64,000 nucleotides of DNA from an uncultured Desulfobulbus sp. (GCF_963665445.1 NZ_OY762276.1:776001-840000); one strand, 5' to 3'; counted from the first letter of the stretch, positions 39,501 to 46,810 are shown. Numbers and translations: made by a program. Notes: generated by a model not told the origin, from the letters alone.

Positions 39501-40019
39501 AGTAAAATTGATATTGATGGCGACGGTCAAGACAATGACAAGGACGGCACCATAGATGAGTCGGGTGAGCGTATCCCAGGTGAGCGTGTCGTCAATGACA
39601 CTGTGATTCGTGACGGCAAGGCGATTATTCTTTCCTTTGGCCTGACTGGAACACGCTGTAATTCCGGCGCCTATTCTTTCCTCAATGAGCGTGATGCCAA
39701 TACCGGAGGTATGACGTCTTCCGCTGTGTACGACTTGAACGGTGATGGCGAAATCGATGCCGATGATGGAGTGCAGATACAGGTCAATTACGATGCCAAC
39801 AACGACGGGAAGATAGACAGCAGTGATGTCATTACGGCCTACCCCTCAGATATCGCCTATGAAGGTCGTTTATATAACCCGGCAATTTTGCGGGAGAGCG
39901 ATGATTCGGACAAAGATCCGGAAGAGAAGAAATATTTCAGTACTTCCCAAGGGGCAATTATCGTTGTCAGTGAAAAGGCGGAAAAGCGAGGGTTTTCGTA
40001 CTGGCAGCAGATGGAGTGA
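27579..40019 (+). CDS. pilY1: Giant PilY1-type pilus tip adhesin with ~20 Calx-beta repeats
   Basis: 4,146 residues; ordinary PilY1 proteins have about 1,000-1,700. Order of parts: signal peptide (1-30); two divergent Calx-beta-like units (about 35-260); then 18 units of ~110 residues (264-2247) with SLSINDVSV starts and ILEGSETFTV cores; InlB/Bact-repeat-like segment (about 2250-2500); vWA with MIDAS VLDDSGSMDW (about 2551 on) and TDGYWNG; a golvesin-C-like insert (about 2690-2850) inside the vWA; PilC-type beta-propeller from DDVLYVGSNDGMLHAF (about 3370) with a duplicated ~75-residue insert (3486-3667); and EF-hand/dockerin-like loops such as DINGDGSVDDND and DLNGDGEIDADD near the C-terminus. 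ATG 27579 follows GAGG, 27 bases into the open frame. Location: pilus tip/outer surface. Calx-beta units bind calcium, so calcium-dependent stiffness or adhesion is likely. Confidence 0.9.
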   Translation: MKLFLTVSRFLMLLALLSMGIQTSIANATDYTISVSSAAPVVEGSTTAVVTVSLSPAVATGEQVAISWATVDGTATAASGDYNAATGTLVFDPGDSAKSISVAANTDGTVENSESLKIHVSNPTFVSGSGVLSGDTDVERSVTITNVETATVTLSGVVVDGTEGTSLSYKIDLSNPVADDVVVNYSVAGSGTDAAEGTDYTSGSSVIIPAGQTTSLILINLDDDLVVENDEELTITLGPLSSTITAVSLGSATTAVGTIRDNDSASLSINDVSVAENGGSVSFTVSSSATVESSASVSFDYTTQDGTATASADYTAQSGTGTISGGNSTVITVPITDDLHVEGAETFTLKLSNSSSNASFSDDEGLATITDNDSASLSINDVSVAENGGSVSFTVTSSASIEPSAGVSFDFATSDGTAVAPGDYTASSGTETIASGTSQTITVPIQDDAILEGSETFTVQLSNPIGGVSIADNEGVATITDNDSASLSINDVSVAENGGSVSFTVTSSAPIEPSASVSFDFTTNDGTAVAPGDYTTSSGTETIASGTSQTITVPIQDDAILEGSETFTVQLSNPIGGVSIADNEGVATITDNDSASLSINDVSVAENGGSVSFTVTSSAPIEPSASVSFDFTTNDGTAVAPGDYTTSSGTATIASGTSQNITVPVQDDAILEGSETFTVKLSNPSSGVSIADNEGVGTITDNDSTSLSINDVSVAEDGTSATFTVTSSATIEPSASVSFDFTTNDGTAVAPGDYTTSSGTETIASGTSQTITVPIQDDAILEGSETFKVQLSNPSSGVSIADNEGVATITDNDSASLSINDVSVAEDGGSVSFTVTSSASIEPSASVSFDFTTNDGTAVALGDYTTSSGTATIASGTSQNITVPIQDDAILEGSETFTVKLSNPSSGVTLADDEGQGTITDNDSTSLSINDVSVAEDGTSATFTVTSSATIEPSASVSFDFTTNDGTAVAPGDYTTSSGTETIASGTSQTITVPIQDDAILEGSETFKVQLSNPSSGVSIADNEGVATITDNDSASLSINDVSVAEDGGSVSFTVTSSATIEPSAGVSFDFATSDGTALAPGDYTTSSGTANIASGTSQNITVPIQDDAILEGSETFTVKLSNPSSGVSIADNEGVGTITDNDSTSLSINDVSVAEDGTSATFTVTSSATIEPSASVSFDFTTNDGTAVAPGDYTTSSGTETIASGTSQTITVPIQDDAILEGSETFTVKLSNPSSGVSIADNEGVATITDNDSASLSINDVSVAEDGGSVSFTVTSSATIEPSASVSFDFTTADGTALAPGDYTTSSGTATIASGTSQNITVPIQDDAILEGSETFTVKLSNPSTGVTLADDEGQGTITDNDSASLSINDVSVAEDGTSATFTVTSSATIEPSASVSFDFTTNDGTAVAPGDYTTSSGTATIASGTSQNITVPIQDDAILEGSETFTVKLSNPSSGVTLADDEGQGTITDNDSASLSINDVSVAEDGGSVSFTVTSSAPIEPSASVSFDFTTNDGTAVAPGDYTTSSGTATIASGTSQNITVPIQDDAILEGSETFTVKLSNPSSGVTLADDEGQGTITDNDSASLSINDVSVVEDGGSVSFTVTSSAPIEPSASVSFDFTTSDGTAVAPGDYTTSSGTATIASGTSQTITVPVQDDAILEGSETFKVQLSNPSSGVSIADNEGVATITDNDSASLSINDVSVAEDGTSATFTVTSSATIEPSASVSFDFTTADGTALAPGDYTTSSGTATIASGTSQTITVPVQDDAILEGSETFKVQLSNPSSGVSIADNEGVATITDNDSASLSINDVSVAEDGTSATFTVTSSATIEPSASVSFDFTTADGTALAPGDYTTSSGTATIASGTSQTITVPVQDDAILEGSETFKVQLSNPSSGVSIADNEGVATITDNDSASLSINDVTVAENSGNAVFTVTSSVTIEPSANASFNYSSYNGTAVNPQDYLISLGRVTISSGTSKTILVPLLDDTLHEGNETFTVKLTTPSPGVSFADDEGEATITDNDSTILSINDVSVAEDGGSVTFTVTSSATIESSANLSFDFTTVDGTAVSASDYAAYTGTGVIASGTTASVTVPILDDVVVESQEQFSVQVTAAHSSGTASVSSTQGSGQCTINDNDYATLSIDDVAQYEDAGPFVFTVKSNLVVAPNASITVDYATIDGTAKAGSDYVALTGTATISGGDSTPLSVSVISDNNTPESDEIFNIQLSNPSAQVSGFIKDVGVGTILNDDYLITITDISPFGSITETTGLGVTPTSGDVNSLVYSRGSSPVFEINAEIPCPNGLGHNGKSHSISDVLIDGTSETSAIGQSTYTYSFTSISQDHSIEALFTSYVDFDVDANGHIETGSGNVAAGSQDSIEVQANATLKVTAVPDSGFHISDVQVDGVSVGIPETYSFENWIDADATYKILFAINDFVLEPVSTYKTIFNDSAESVVATTKTITYGSSGSFYVNLNDSSYAIYGILIDNISYPIPASGVAVNYTGFTLTNTANDYLEVKFLAVDANHRLEVQDYDTSPISDTPLDAKLRPKPAAIMFVLDDSGSMDWETITTDSDGRYGGTYEYVYSYPDTVRARVYGDNSLEKSNQQAQWRSQFFGVNKMFYNPGVTYVPWPTFTGTPTSQLPAVATDGLAHANIYRPRFHPWYSQDCTDAINLANGVTTANLNNCDNTTQNTHTFPMDDVFLEYEDNTDAIIVDNTTAGSFSTSGNWGTSTNSDMYGSNYLYTIKNKQPHTATWTLSPTKTATYQVYTRWVDTADRQNIPYTINCASCGGGITVNMDQRYQGGKWNSLGEYSFTAGETVTIKLTDNFNQTSSSCADAVKIVPKGDSIKILNAHYFTWDDADGDGEIDYVDADSNGLLDRTETITEDIYLVNLSDPVEYYKVLNNSSVLSSTNLQAITAAALPSTVVTFASPSDANAWLKERQNWSDWFSYYRKRTLAATGAVARVIDQMEDVEVGIRSINASSSYGIIQSVLPVNVAGVGDETNTLLAKLYSFQVEGKGTPLRQGLQKVGQYFDDTDYDSLGKPITGGVGTSPYNAKEDGDECKQVFAVVMTDGYWNGSNPSPSVGNADGNNGAPYSDGYSNTLADVAMYYFENDLSSMDNLVPDGIYNHQHMVTYTVAFGVYGTLNPSDYDFNKSVYPTWPSPWVNPTDEHKIDDMWHAAVNGRGKYMSASRPDELVDSLLDIMNDIGTRVGSGASVSVNGDEMYESVSGQTRMFQTTYNSGDWHGDLKSYMVDTTTGNVVTNAPVWSAEDQLATKLTATGTGHVNRVIASYNGTAGVAFRWADLSALQQKQLFPYFIESTSTTLTGADVVNYLRGLKTYETSNTGGEFRERDASHPIGDIVHSLARYEDDVLYVGSNDGMLHAFLATDAGLGQELFAYVPNLVMGNLRELADPAYDHLFYVDNTPDTQEMGNSTYLVAGLGKGGKGYYCLDITNAKTVITSESTLASRVKWEYPRADLALGGGTTYSFVAATVAGGNDSIYDSAKGFASSSYYVGQTISVSGATSSGGSNDGMYTIKSIASDGSSIEVASGSLSTGYGNGATVSLSEAYVLLTGNTFTFSSGTGTGGNDVIADSNSGFSPSIFAVGQVISVIGANYADGLNSGTNDGQYKITKVDSAGGYIEIQSGSLVTGYGNHKNITFTKANIDPKLGYSFSKAYFVETNDLSIGSGDLQGWVVVFGNGYGSENGTAILYVLDPSTGEVIKRIETGVGPFNGLSTPNAIDVDNDLRVDYVYAGDLLGNMWKFDFTSSNHDDWQVAYCEGGNTTDHCKSTVSGIIPKPLFAGLSNQPITGAPDIMRHQSGEGYMVIFGTGKYVGEPDLSSIYTQSLYGIWDWAPDYLDTGYNGARVDVGSTSPQTATLSNWPETDTAGDATHTLLRQVALSEGYLDTDGDGVVETSSYYRNISNYSGTYTLTQTSKLSAGHRFRNKDINGDGSVDDNDLVPDSNVGWVFDLPSKIDIDGDGQDNDKDGTIDESGERIPGERVVNDTVIRDGKAIILSFGLTGTRCNSGAYSFLNERDANTGGMTSSAVYDLNGDGEIDADDGVQIQVNYDANNDGKIDSSDVITAYPSDIAYEGRLYNPAILRESDDSDKDPEEKKYFSTSQGAIIVVSEKAEKRGFSYWQQME
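28368..33317 (+). repeat. Tandem 330-bp Calx-beta-encoding repeats
   Basis: Fifteen units of exactly 330 bp (unit 1 from 28368 more divergent; units 2-15 from 28698 to 33317 nearly identical). Further diverged units follow to about 34320. Two alternating unit types (AEDGTSATFTV and AEDGGSVSFTV) give a 660-bp higher-order period between about 29688 and 31700. Confidence 0.92.
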
Positions 40020-40052
40020 GGCTTTAACCTGTGACCTCTACCGGAGAGAACA

Positions 40053-40475
40053 ATGAAAGGTAATCTAGCAGTATATTATTTGATCCTTATAGCAATTATG
40101 TTGTTTGCTTACACTGCTCAGCATGAACTGCATGCCAAGGAAGTGCTGGGTGAATTTGAAGCCGCACGCGTGGCCAACATGAACAAAGGCTGGGTTGACT
40201 CCATCACCGCCGATGGTATCGTTATTGATGATATTTATGTGCCGTTGTCATCTGTCAAATTGTACGATCAAGGCGGGTTTTTGAAAGATATCTCATCGCT
40301 TCGGGTGGGGGAGTATGTCGCCTTTCAGCGTGATGGCGAGCGGATGGAAATTCACCAGGTTGATGAGGTGGGTGAACGTCCGGGGGAGACTGCAACTTCT
40401 GTTCAGAAATCTTCAGGTTCTGCCCCGCCCAGCGATAAGGTCATTCGTCAGGTCGATGGTGTGTGGAAAAATTAA
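40053..40475 (+). CDS. Small exported protein of unknown function at the end of the pilus operon
   Basis: 140 residues. An N-terminal hydrophobic segment (MKGNLAVYYLILIAIMLFAY) could be an uncleaved anchor or signal. The remainder has a beta-rich part (WVDSITADGIVIDDIYVPLS, then LRVGEYVAFQRDG) resembling a small OB/SH3-like barrel and a Ser/Pro tail. It starts 33 bases after the pilY1 stop with GGAGAG upstream, at the position where other type IV loci carry pilE, but it lacks a prepilin site. I do not recognise the family; a PilY1-associated role is inference. Confidence 0.75.
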   Translation: MKGNLAVYYLILIAIMLFAYTAQHELHAKEVLGEFEAARVANMNKGWVDSITADGIVIDDIYVPLSSVKLYDQGGFLKDISSLRVGEYVAFQRDGERMEIHQVDEVGERPGETATSVQKSSGSAPPSDKVIRQVDGVWKN

Positions 40476-41206
40476 TTCGTCATTTGTTTGACTCTCTCTG
40501 CTTAATCCTTGGGCGGATGCAGCTATGGAATAGCATCCCACACTGCCTCCGTCCTGTTCCTCTTTCCCCCTCCCGTCAAGGCGAGTCTTGAGAAGCGTAC
40601 TATTATGATTTCTTGATTCCTGAATTTCAGGTTCGTGATTACAGAACCGGCATCGTAAAAAAATCAAAAACCTGAAAATTACGCTTAGTGAAATCAGTAC
40701 ATTACGAAGCTCGGAACATCTTCTCAGGGGTTTTTACGAGAACGATATTTTTTATAAACCGATTACTACGGAACTTCAGCTCAAGGGGAACAAAGACGAG
40801 ATCCCTTATATGTATTCGGGATGACAGAGATTAGGCGGCTATGTCTAGGGAGCGTATCGCCACCCCGAGGTCATCTCTCGACCATCGGGAGAGATCTCCT
40901 CTTTGCAAGCTGAGCTTTGATCGTAATCAAGTTGTATAAAGTCATCCTCTCTCACCTGGGCATCATGCAGGTCAGTAGTTTTCCTCCGAGGTGAAACTGG
41001 TCGATGCTGTTTTCCAGTTCGCTCTTCATTGCATTTTTTGCAGTGCATATCACTTGAAAAAAATCCCGATTCCGTTTTTACTCCGCACTCAATATTTGTA
41101 AATTTTTCAAAAAAAATATTACAAAAATGGAACAGTCGTGGGCACCTTGCAGGGTATTGTTTAAAGATATACTGTTATATTAGATTGTTGCAATGCTACC
41201 CTTTTT
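40476..41206. other. Non-coding stretch between pilus operon and P-II operon
   Basis: No convincing gene on either strand. A degenerate ~33-base repeat occurs twice in opposite orientation: GAGATCCC...TCGGGATGACA near 40799-40829, and its relative on the other strand near 40868-40902 (GAGATCTC...AGAGATGAC). They resemble the short dispersed intergenic repeats common in these genomes. I see no terminator of standard form immediately after the 40475 stop. Confidence 0.45.
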
Positions 41207-41222
41207 TGGCACAATTGTTGTA
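41207..41222 (+). promoter_or_regulatory. Candidate sigma54 promoter of the first P-II/amtB operon
   Basis: TGGCACAATTGTTGTA keeps GG and GT at ten-base spacing and the full -24 box; the -12 box is TTGTA rather than TTGCA. The predicted start near 41233 gives a leader of about 240 bases before the P-II gene, unusually long. Confidence 0.55.
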
Positions 41223-41443
41223 ATGTAATGCATATTCGACAAAGTTTTGTGTTTGCATGAATAACCAACGTTGAGGGGGAAGAGAAAACAATGATGATCG
41301 ATTCGCGATGAACGCATGCGGCCACGAAATGGGAATGTTGGCGCATGGGCGTAAAAAAATCTGGTCAACCCTGAGTGAGTATTGAATTAGAGCGCGTGCG
41401 TTTCAGACGGTAGCGCGCAAAGGTTTAGAACCGTGATGGGTGA

Positions 41444-41812
<369 letters not shown>

Positions 41813-41825
41813 TAAGGAGGAAATT

Positions 41826-43220
41826 GTGAAAAATAAATTAACTACAGCCTGCCTTTTGGCGATGTTGGCCCTGTTGTGGATATCTCCGGCCTTTGCGGAT
41901 GCCGCTGCCCCTGTACCCGATAAAGGTGACACTGCATGGATGATCACGGCGACAATGCTGGTCACCTTGATGACCATTCCTGGATTGGCACTGTTTTATG
42001 GCGGCCTTGTCCGTACCAAAAATATGCTTTCCGTACTCATGCAGGTTTTTACCATTTTTTCACTCTGCGTTGTCTTGTGGGTCTTGTATGGATACAGCAT
42101 TGCCTTTACCGAAGGAAACGCCTTTTTTGGCGGCTTTTCCAAAATTCTGCTCAAAGGGGTTGGGGTAGAATCGGTGGCTGGAACCTTTAGTAAGGGGGTG
42201 GTCATTCCTGAGCTGATATACGTTTTCTTTCAGGCTACCTTCGCAGCTATCACACCTGCCCTCATTGTCGGTGCCTTTGCCGAGCGGATGAAATTTTCAG
42301 CGGTGATAGCATTTATCGTGTTGTGGTTTACATTCGCCTATCTCCCGGTCGCCCATATGGTCTGGTTCTGGGCCGGCCCCGACGCGTATACCGATGCTGA
42401 TGCAGCAGCAAAGGCTGGTGCAACCGCGGGTTTTCTCTTTCAGAAGGGCGCGATTGACTTTGCCGGAGGAACGGTTGTCCATATCAATGCGGCTGTTGCC
42501 GGTTTGATTGGTGCCTTTATGGTCGGTAAGCGCGTCGGTTACGGGCGTGAATCAATGGCACCTCATAGTTTGACCATGACCATGATCGGCGCATGTCTTC
42601 TCTGGGTAGGCTGGTTCGGTTTCAATGCAGGTTCCAATCTCGAGTCGACCGGGCTTGCCTGTTTGGCCTTTGGAAACACCATGCTGGCCACGGCAGCTTC
42701 TGCCTTGTCTTGGACCATGGCAGAGTGGATGCTCAAGGGGAAACCCTCGATGTTGGGTGCGGCATCCGGTGCTGTCGCCGGTCTGGTCGCGGTCACTCCG
42801 GCCTGCGGTTGGGTCGGCATCGGTGGGGCGCTGGTTATCGGGTTGGCTGCCGGTGTCGTTTGCCTGTGGGGTGTCAATGGGCTGAAGCGCATGCTTGGCG
42901 CTGATGATGCCTTGGACGTTTTTGGTGTGCATGGCGTTGGTGGTATTTTGGGTGCCCTGCTCACAGGCATCTTTGCCGACCCTTCCCTTGGGGGGGTTGG
43001 TATCTATGATTATGTGGCCAATTCGGTGGCCGAATACTCGATTTCCGGTCAGGTGGTGAGTCAGCTCTGGGGCATTGGAACCACGATTGTTTGGTCGGCT
43101 GTCGTTTCTGTTGTTGCCTATAAACTGGTTGATATGACAATTGGTTTGCGGGTGACGGAGGAAGAGGAGCGTGAGGGCCTTGACACCATAACCCATGGTG
43201 AATCCGCCTATAATCTTTGA
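41826..43220 (+). CDS. amtB: Ammonium transporter AmtB
   Basis: 464 residues: N-terminal signal segment followed by about eleven membrane helices. Visible hallmarks include AWMITATMLVTLMTIPGLALFYGGLVRTKN in pieces (the DTAWM and ALFYGGLVR motifs) and the pore region DFAGGTVVHINA with the twin-His partner segment FGVHGVGGI. The C-terminal tail GLRVTEEEEREGLD contacts P-II. GTG at 41826 follows AAGGAGG. A strong terminator follows. Confidence 0.94.
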   Translation: MKNKLTTACLLAMLALLWISPAFADAAAPVPDKGDTAWMITATMLVTLMTIPGLALFYGGLVRTKNMLSVLMQVFTIFSLCVVLWVLYGYSIAFTEGNAFFGGFSKILLKGVGVESVAGTFSKGVVIPELIYVFFQATFAAITPALIVGAFAERMKFSAVIAFIVLWFTFAYLPVAHMVWFWAGPDAYTDADAAAKAGATAGFLFQKGAIDFAGGTVVHINAAVAGLIGAFMVGKRVGYGRESMAPHSLTMTMIGACLLWVGWFGFNAGSNLESTGLACLAFGNTMLATAASALSWTMAEWMLKGKPSMLGAASGAVAGLVAVTPACGWVGIGGALVIGLAAGVVCLWGVNGLKRMLGADDALDVFGVHGVGGILGALLTGIFADPSLGGVGIYDYVANSVAEYSISGQVVSQLWGIGTTIVWSAVVSVVAYKLVDMTIGLRVTEEEEREGLDTITHGESAYNL

Positions 43221-43253
43221 TCGATTCCTCTGGTAAGATATCCTGTTGGTCGA

Positions 43254-43287
43254 GGGTTCCTGCATTTTGCAGGGACCCTTTTTTTTT
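43254..43287 (+). terminator. Rho-independent terminator after the first amtB
   Basis: GGGTTCCTGCA pairs with TGCAGGGACCC across a short T loop, followed by a run of nine T. It lies 34 bases after the amtB stop. Confidence 0.85.
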
Positions 43288-43502
43288 ACATAATTACCGC
43301 CGAAGCTCAGCTCAAACTTTTTGTTGAGAGTTGCCTTGCAAGGGAGGGTAGGTGTTGTTCCCTGTCTACCGATACACTGTGCAGGCACGAAATCGATTTA
43401 AGGAAAGGGCATGTTGCCCATGGTGGGCACAAATAGACGTGCCCACCTTACCGATCCCGAAAGGAGGGCCTCCTGAGTTTTCCGGATGAGCCTTGGTGGT
43501 AA

Positions 43503-43904
43503 TAATTTCCCTTGGGTAAACCCCCGGCTTTGCCGGGGGACTCCAACAGTTTGACGGTTACTGGATTGCAGAAAAGAAACAATTGATTGCGTTCTTGATC
43601 GTCTTTGTTGAGATCAACAATGCAAAGAGCATAGGCAAGAATCAACACAATTTTTTCTGATGCTTAATTCCCAGATTTCAATGAGGAATCGATCAACGAA
43701 TACCGGAGCATCAGTTTTTGCTTATACTCACACAAAACAACAAGAGTCAGAATCGAAAGATAATAGATGCGAACTCGTGATATTTTATTGCTGGATCTTG
43801 CCAACAACTTGACCACCAAGGGTGGTCAGTGGATCAGTTGCATATGCCGCTTTGAGCGGCTCCCAGTCTTTCAAGCCACCGGCTTTGCCGGTGGTCTTTG
43901 ACTT
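43503..43904 (-). repeat. 402-bp structured element, copy B (inverted relative to copy A)
   Basis: Reverse complement of 5388-5789, with the same length and, by eye, one difference (the third base after the right stem). It lies between the two amtB operons with no gene interrupted. Its flanks on both sides differ from those of copy A, which fixes the boundaries to within one or two bases. The same five hairpins are present. No target duplication is evident. Confidence 0.85.
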
Positions 43905-44362
43905 TTTTGCAGGTTGAAAGATACCTTGGTCGAGCCTGAAGAGTGGAACCGGCAAGGGGTTGCTGGCAAACGGTGCGTATATTTCTTGGTTCCTGTGGGG
44001 GGGGGGGCATTCGTTGCAACGATTCAAGGCTGATGAGACCGTTTTTCGCAAAATATTTCATTTATGTTATTGATGAACAAAAATGTCTTCTTGGCTTGTA
44101 TGGGAAGGAGGGTATGGGAGAAAAAAGATATTTGAACTTGCGGCAATAAAAAAAGAAATTATAACCGACATTAGTATAAATGCCTGAATTCTAATTAAAT
44201 TTTTGAAAAAATCGACAAATACTTCAAAAATGTAAAATTATTTTCTGATTGGTTGCAAAAATGAGCGTATAATCAAAGGTATTTTTTTGTCTCTGTGGAG
44301 AATTTGGAATTGGATTGTTTTAATACTCTGAATTTACACATAAAAAAATTAAATAACAATAA
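43905..44362. other. Non-coding leader region before the second P-II gene
   Basis: No supported gene. Contains an 11-G homopolymer at 43997-44007 and, from about 44150, strongly AT-rich sequence leading to the sigma54 promoter. An ORF on the minus strand through copy B is not credible (see rejected). Confidence 0.45.
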
Positions 44363-44378
44363 TGGCATCTTGAGTGCA
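44363..44378 (+). promoter_or_regulatory. Candidate sigma54 promoter of the second P-II/amtB operon
   Basis: TGGCATCTTGAGTGCA has GG and GC spaced by ten and a good GTGCA -12 box. Predicted start near 44389, leaving a leader of about 54 bases with an ordinary GGAGG-type ribosome site. It is closer to the gene than the sigma54 candidate of the first operon. Confidence 0.65.
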
Positions 44379-44442
44379 AAGTGGTGCTCAATATCGATCA
44401 TGGTTTTGTTAGAATTGTGTTCAAAGATTTCGGAGGAAAACG

Positions 44443-44781
44443 ATGAAGAAAGTAGAGGCAATTATCAAGCCGTTCAAGCTTGAAGCGCTCAAGGAGGGCT
44501 TGGCGGATTTGGGCGTAACCGGCATGACGGTGAGTGAAGTCAAGGGCTTTGGCCGCCAAAAGGGTCACACGGAAATTTATCGTGGCGCAGAATATGTGGT
44601 CGAGTTTGTACCGAAAATTAAAGTTGAGATTGTTATTGCCGCAGAGTTGGTTGACCAGGTGGTCGCGAAGATCATGGAGAGCGTGAAAACCGGCAAAATT
44701 GGCGATGGAAAAATTTTTGTCACTTCAGTCGATAATGTCTATCGAATCCGAACTGGCGAGCTTGATAGGGAAGCAATTTAA
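44443..44781 (+). CDS. glnK: P-II nitrogen regulatory protein (second copy)
   Basis: 112 residues with Tyr51 in [24 protein letters not shown] and [11 protein letters not shown]. About 70% identical by eye to the copy at 41474. The GGAGG before ATG 44443 is clear. It is paired with a second amtB 39 bases downstream, so it is a parallel ammonium-sensing module and not a degraded duplicate. Confidence 0.88.
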   Translation: MKKVEAIIKPFKLEALKEGLADLGVTGMTVSEVKGFGRQKGHTEIYRGAEYVVEFVPKIKVEIVIAAELVDQVVAKIMESVKTGKIGDGKIFVTSVDNVYRIRTGELDREAI

Positions 44782-44820
44782 GGTTCTTTTATAGAGTTTG
44801 AATATACTGGGGGTAGAAAC

Positions 44821-46149
44821 ATGAAAAAAAGATACGCAATTTTAGCTTTATCGCTTCTCGCTTTACCTGTGGTGTGCATGGGTGCGGAAGAAGCCGCGCC
44901 CACAATCGCCAGCAACAAGGCCGCGATTGATGGCGTGCAAACCAATTTGAACTATGTGTGGACACTTGTTGCCGCCGCTCTTGTTTTCTTTATGCAGGCC
45001 GGATTTGCCATGGTCGAGTCGGGATTTACCCGCGCCAAGAGTGCAGTCAATATTATGATGAAGAACCTGATGGACTTTTCCATTGGTTCCCTGGCGTTTT
45101 GGGCCGTTGGCTTTGGTATCATGTTCGGAGTGAATAAAACCGGTTGGTTTGGAACCTCTGACTTTTTTCTTTCCGGGTGGGGTGGGCCTGGAAGTGATGC
45201 CTGGGTGCTTGCCTTCTGGATGTTCCAGGTCGTCTTTGCTGGTACCGCAGCCACTATTGTTTCCGGTGCAGTTGCTGAGCGGACCAAATTTGTCGCGTAT
45301 CTTATCTATTCGGTGACGATTTGTGCCTTCATCTATCCGGTTTTTGGGTCCTGGGCCTGGGGCAGCTTGTTGAACGGCAGTGGTTGGCTGGAAGGGCTTG
45401 GCTTTATCGACTTCGCCGGTTCGACTGTTGTTCACTCTGTTGGTGGTTGGTGTGCACTGGCCGGTGCTATCGTCCTTGGGCCACGTATTGGCAAGTATGG
45501 ATCGAAAGGCGAGATTCGCGCGATACCCGGTCACAATATTCCAATGGCCGCAGCCGGTGTCTTTATTCTCTGGTTGGGTTGGTTTGGGTTTAACCCCGGT
45601 TCCACCACTACCGGTGACAGCTCTATCGCCATGATTTTTGTCACCACTAATCTTTCTGCTGCAGGTGGTGCGGTTGCCGCCATGTTCACCTCCTGGGTCA
45701 TGTTCAAAAAACCTGATATAGGTATGAGTTTGAATGGCGCTCTTGCAGGTCTTGTCGGCATCACGGCCGGTTGTGCCAATGTCTCTCCGACCAGTTCCAT
45801 CCTTATTGGCCTAATTGCCGGTGTACTGGTTGTTGTCTCCGTTGTCGTTCTTGATCGGCTGCATATTGACGATCCGGTGGGTGCGGTTTCGGTCCATGGC
45901 GTGTGCGGTGCCTGGGGAACGCTTGCTGCTGGTCTGTTCAACATGGAAGGGGCCACGGCCAAGATTATCGGCGTCCAGCTAGCTGGTATTGGCGCAGCCT
46001 TTGTTTGGGCCTTTGGTGTTTCCTTCATTCTCTTCAAGGTGATCGACGTGACCATGGGGATGCGTGTCAGCGAGGAAGAGGAGATGGTTGGTCTTGATAT
46101 CTCGGAGCATGGTGCCCATGCATACAACGATTTTCAAACCTTGAATTAA
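44821..46149 (+). CDS. amtB: Ammonium transporter AmtB (second copy)
   Basis: 442 residues with a signal-like N-terminus and about eleven membrane helices. FVMQAGFAMVE-like opening (FFMQAGFAMVESGF), the IDFAGSTVVHSVGG segment, and VHGVCGAWGTLAAGL carry the His-containing pore region; the C-tail GMRVSEEEEMVGLD is the P-II docking end. It belongs to a different AmtB subgroup from the first copy (other loop lengths and motifs), so the pair is unlikely to be a recent tandem duplication. Stop followed by a terminator. Confidence 0.93.
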   Translation: MKKRYAILALSLLALPVVCMGAEEAAPTIASNKAAIDGVQTNLNYVWTLVAAALVFFMQAGFAMVESGFTRAKSAVNIMMKNLMDFSIGSLAFWAVGFGIMFGVNKTGWFGTSDFFLSGWGGPGSDAWVLAFWMFQVVFAGTAATIVSGAVAERTKFVAYLIYSVTICAFIYPVFGSWAWGSLLNGSGWLEGLGFIDFAGSTVVHSVGGWCALAGAIVLGPRIGKYGSKGEIRAIPGHNIPMAAAGVFILWLGWFGFNPGSTTTGDSSIAMIFVTTNLSAAGGAVAAMFTSWVMFKKPDIGMSLNGALAGLVGITAGCANVSPTSSILIGLIAGVLVVVSVVVLDRLHIDDPVGAVSVHGVCGAWGTLAAGLFNMEGATAKIIGVQLAGIGAAFVWAFGVSFILFKVIDVTMGMRVSEEEEMVGLDISEHGAHAYNDFQTLN

Positions 46150-46178
46150 GATTCAGTTCTGCAGCAGTTCATCTTCAG

Positions 46179-46210
46179 CCCCCTGCGCATGCCAATGCGC
46201 CGGGGGTTTT
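46179..46210 (+). terminator. Rho-independent terminator after the second amtB
   Basis: CCCCC-T-GCGCAT pairs with ATGCGC-C-GGGGG (one internal mismatch) across GCCA and is followed by TTTT. Confidence 0.78.
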
Positions 46211-46363
46211 GTTTATTCATTGTATGGGGACGATAGGGCGAAGGAGGGGACGCTTGAAAAAAATGAGGCGAACACGTTTTGCATTCCTGCTCTAACTGGA
46301 TTATGATCTCACTTTAATTTTATAAAATCGCATAGGGCATCACTCACTGATGTTGGAGGTCTC

Positions 46364-46792
46364 ATGATCAATAAAGTTATATTAATCGGTAATTTGGGTG
46401 CCGACCCAGAAATTAGATACACTCAAAACGGTACTCCGGTCGCCACTTTCTCCTTGGCAACCACAGAGCGGCGCAAGGGGCAGGATGGACAGGTGCAGGA
46501 AATGACCGAGTGGCACCGGATTGTCGCTTGGCAGCGGCTGGCCGAGATTTGTGGCGAGTATCTTTCTAAAGGATCCAAAGTCTATATCGAGGGGCGTTTG
46601 CAGACACGTAAGTGGAAGGACCAGGGCGGGAATGACCGCTACACCACGGAGATCATCGCACGGGAAATGAAAATGCTGACTCCACGCGCAGCTTCAGCTG
46701 GGGGGGGCAGTGGAGAATTTGGCGGAGGGTATGGTTTCGGTGGGGATCCCTTTCCCGAGCCTCCCCCTGTTGGTGATGATGTTCCATTCTAA
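46364..46792 (+). CDS. ssb: Single-stranded DNA-binding protein
   Basis: 142 residues. OB-fold start [20 protein letters not shown], then [14 protein letters not shown] and [18 protein letters not shown], and the acidic tail ending DDVPF that docks replication and repair partners. The GGAGG before the ATG is clear. It is monocistronic, with its own terminator. Confidence 0.96.
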   Translation: MINKVILIGNLGADPEIRYTQNGTPVATFSLATTERRKGQDGQVQEMTEWHRIVAWQRLAEICGEYLSKGSKVYIEGRLQTRKWKDQGGNDRYTTEIIAREMKMLTPRAASAGGGSGEFGGGYGFGGDPFPEPPPVGDDVPF

Positions 46793-46810
46793 AAGGACTT
46801 TTTATTGTGT

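Noticed and set aside
41130-41160. Second -24/-12-like match GTGGGCACCTTGCAGG upstream of the first P-II gene
   Set aside because: The GG and GC are not spaced by ten bases, unlike the better match at 41207.
43785-44051. Minus-strand ORF of 88 codons running into copy B of the element
   Set aside because: The part outside the element has no counterpart at copy A and crosses the poly-G tract; only the element part is shared.
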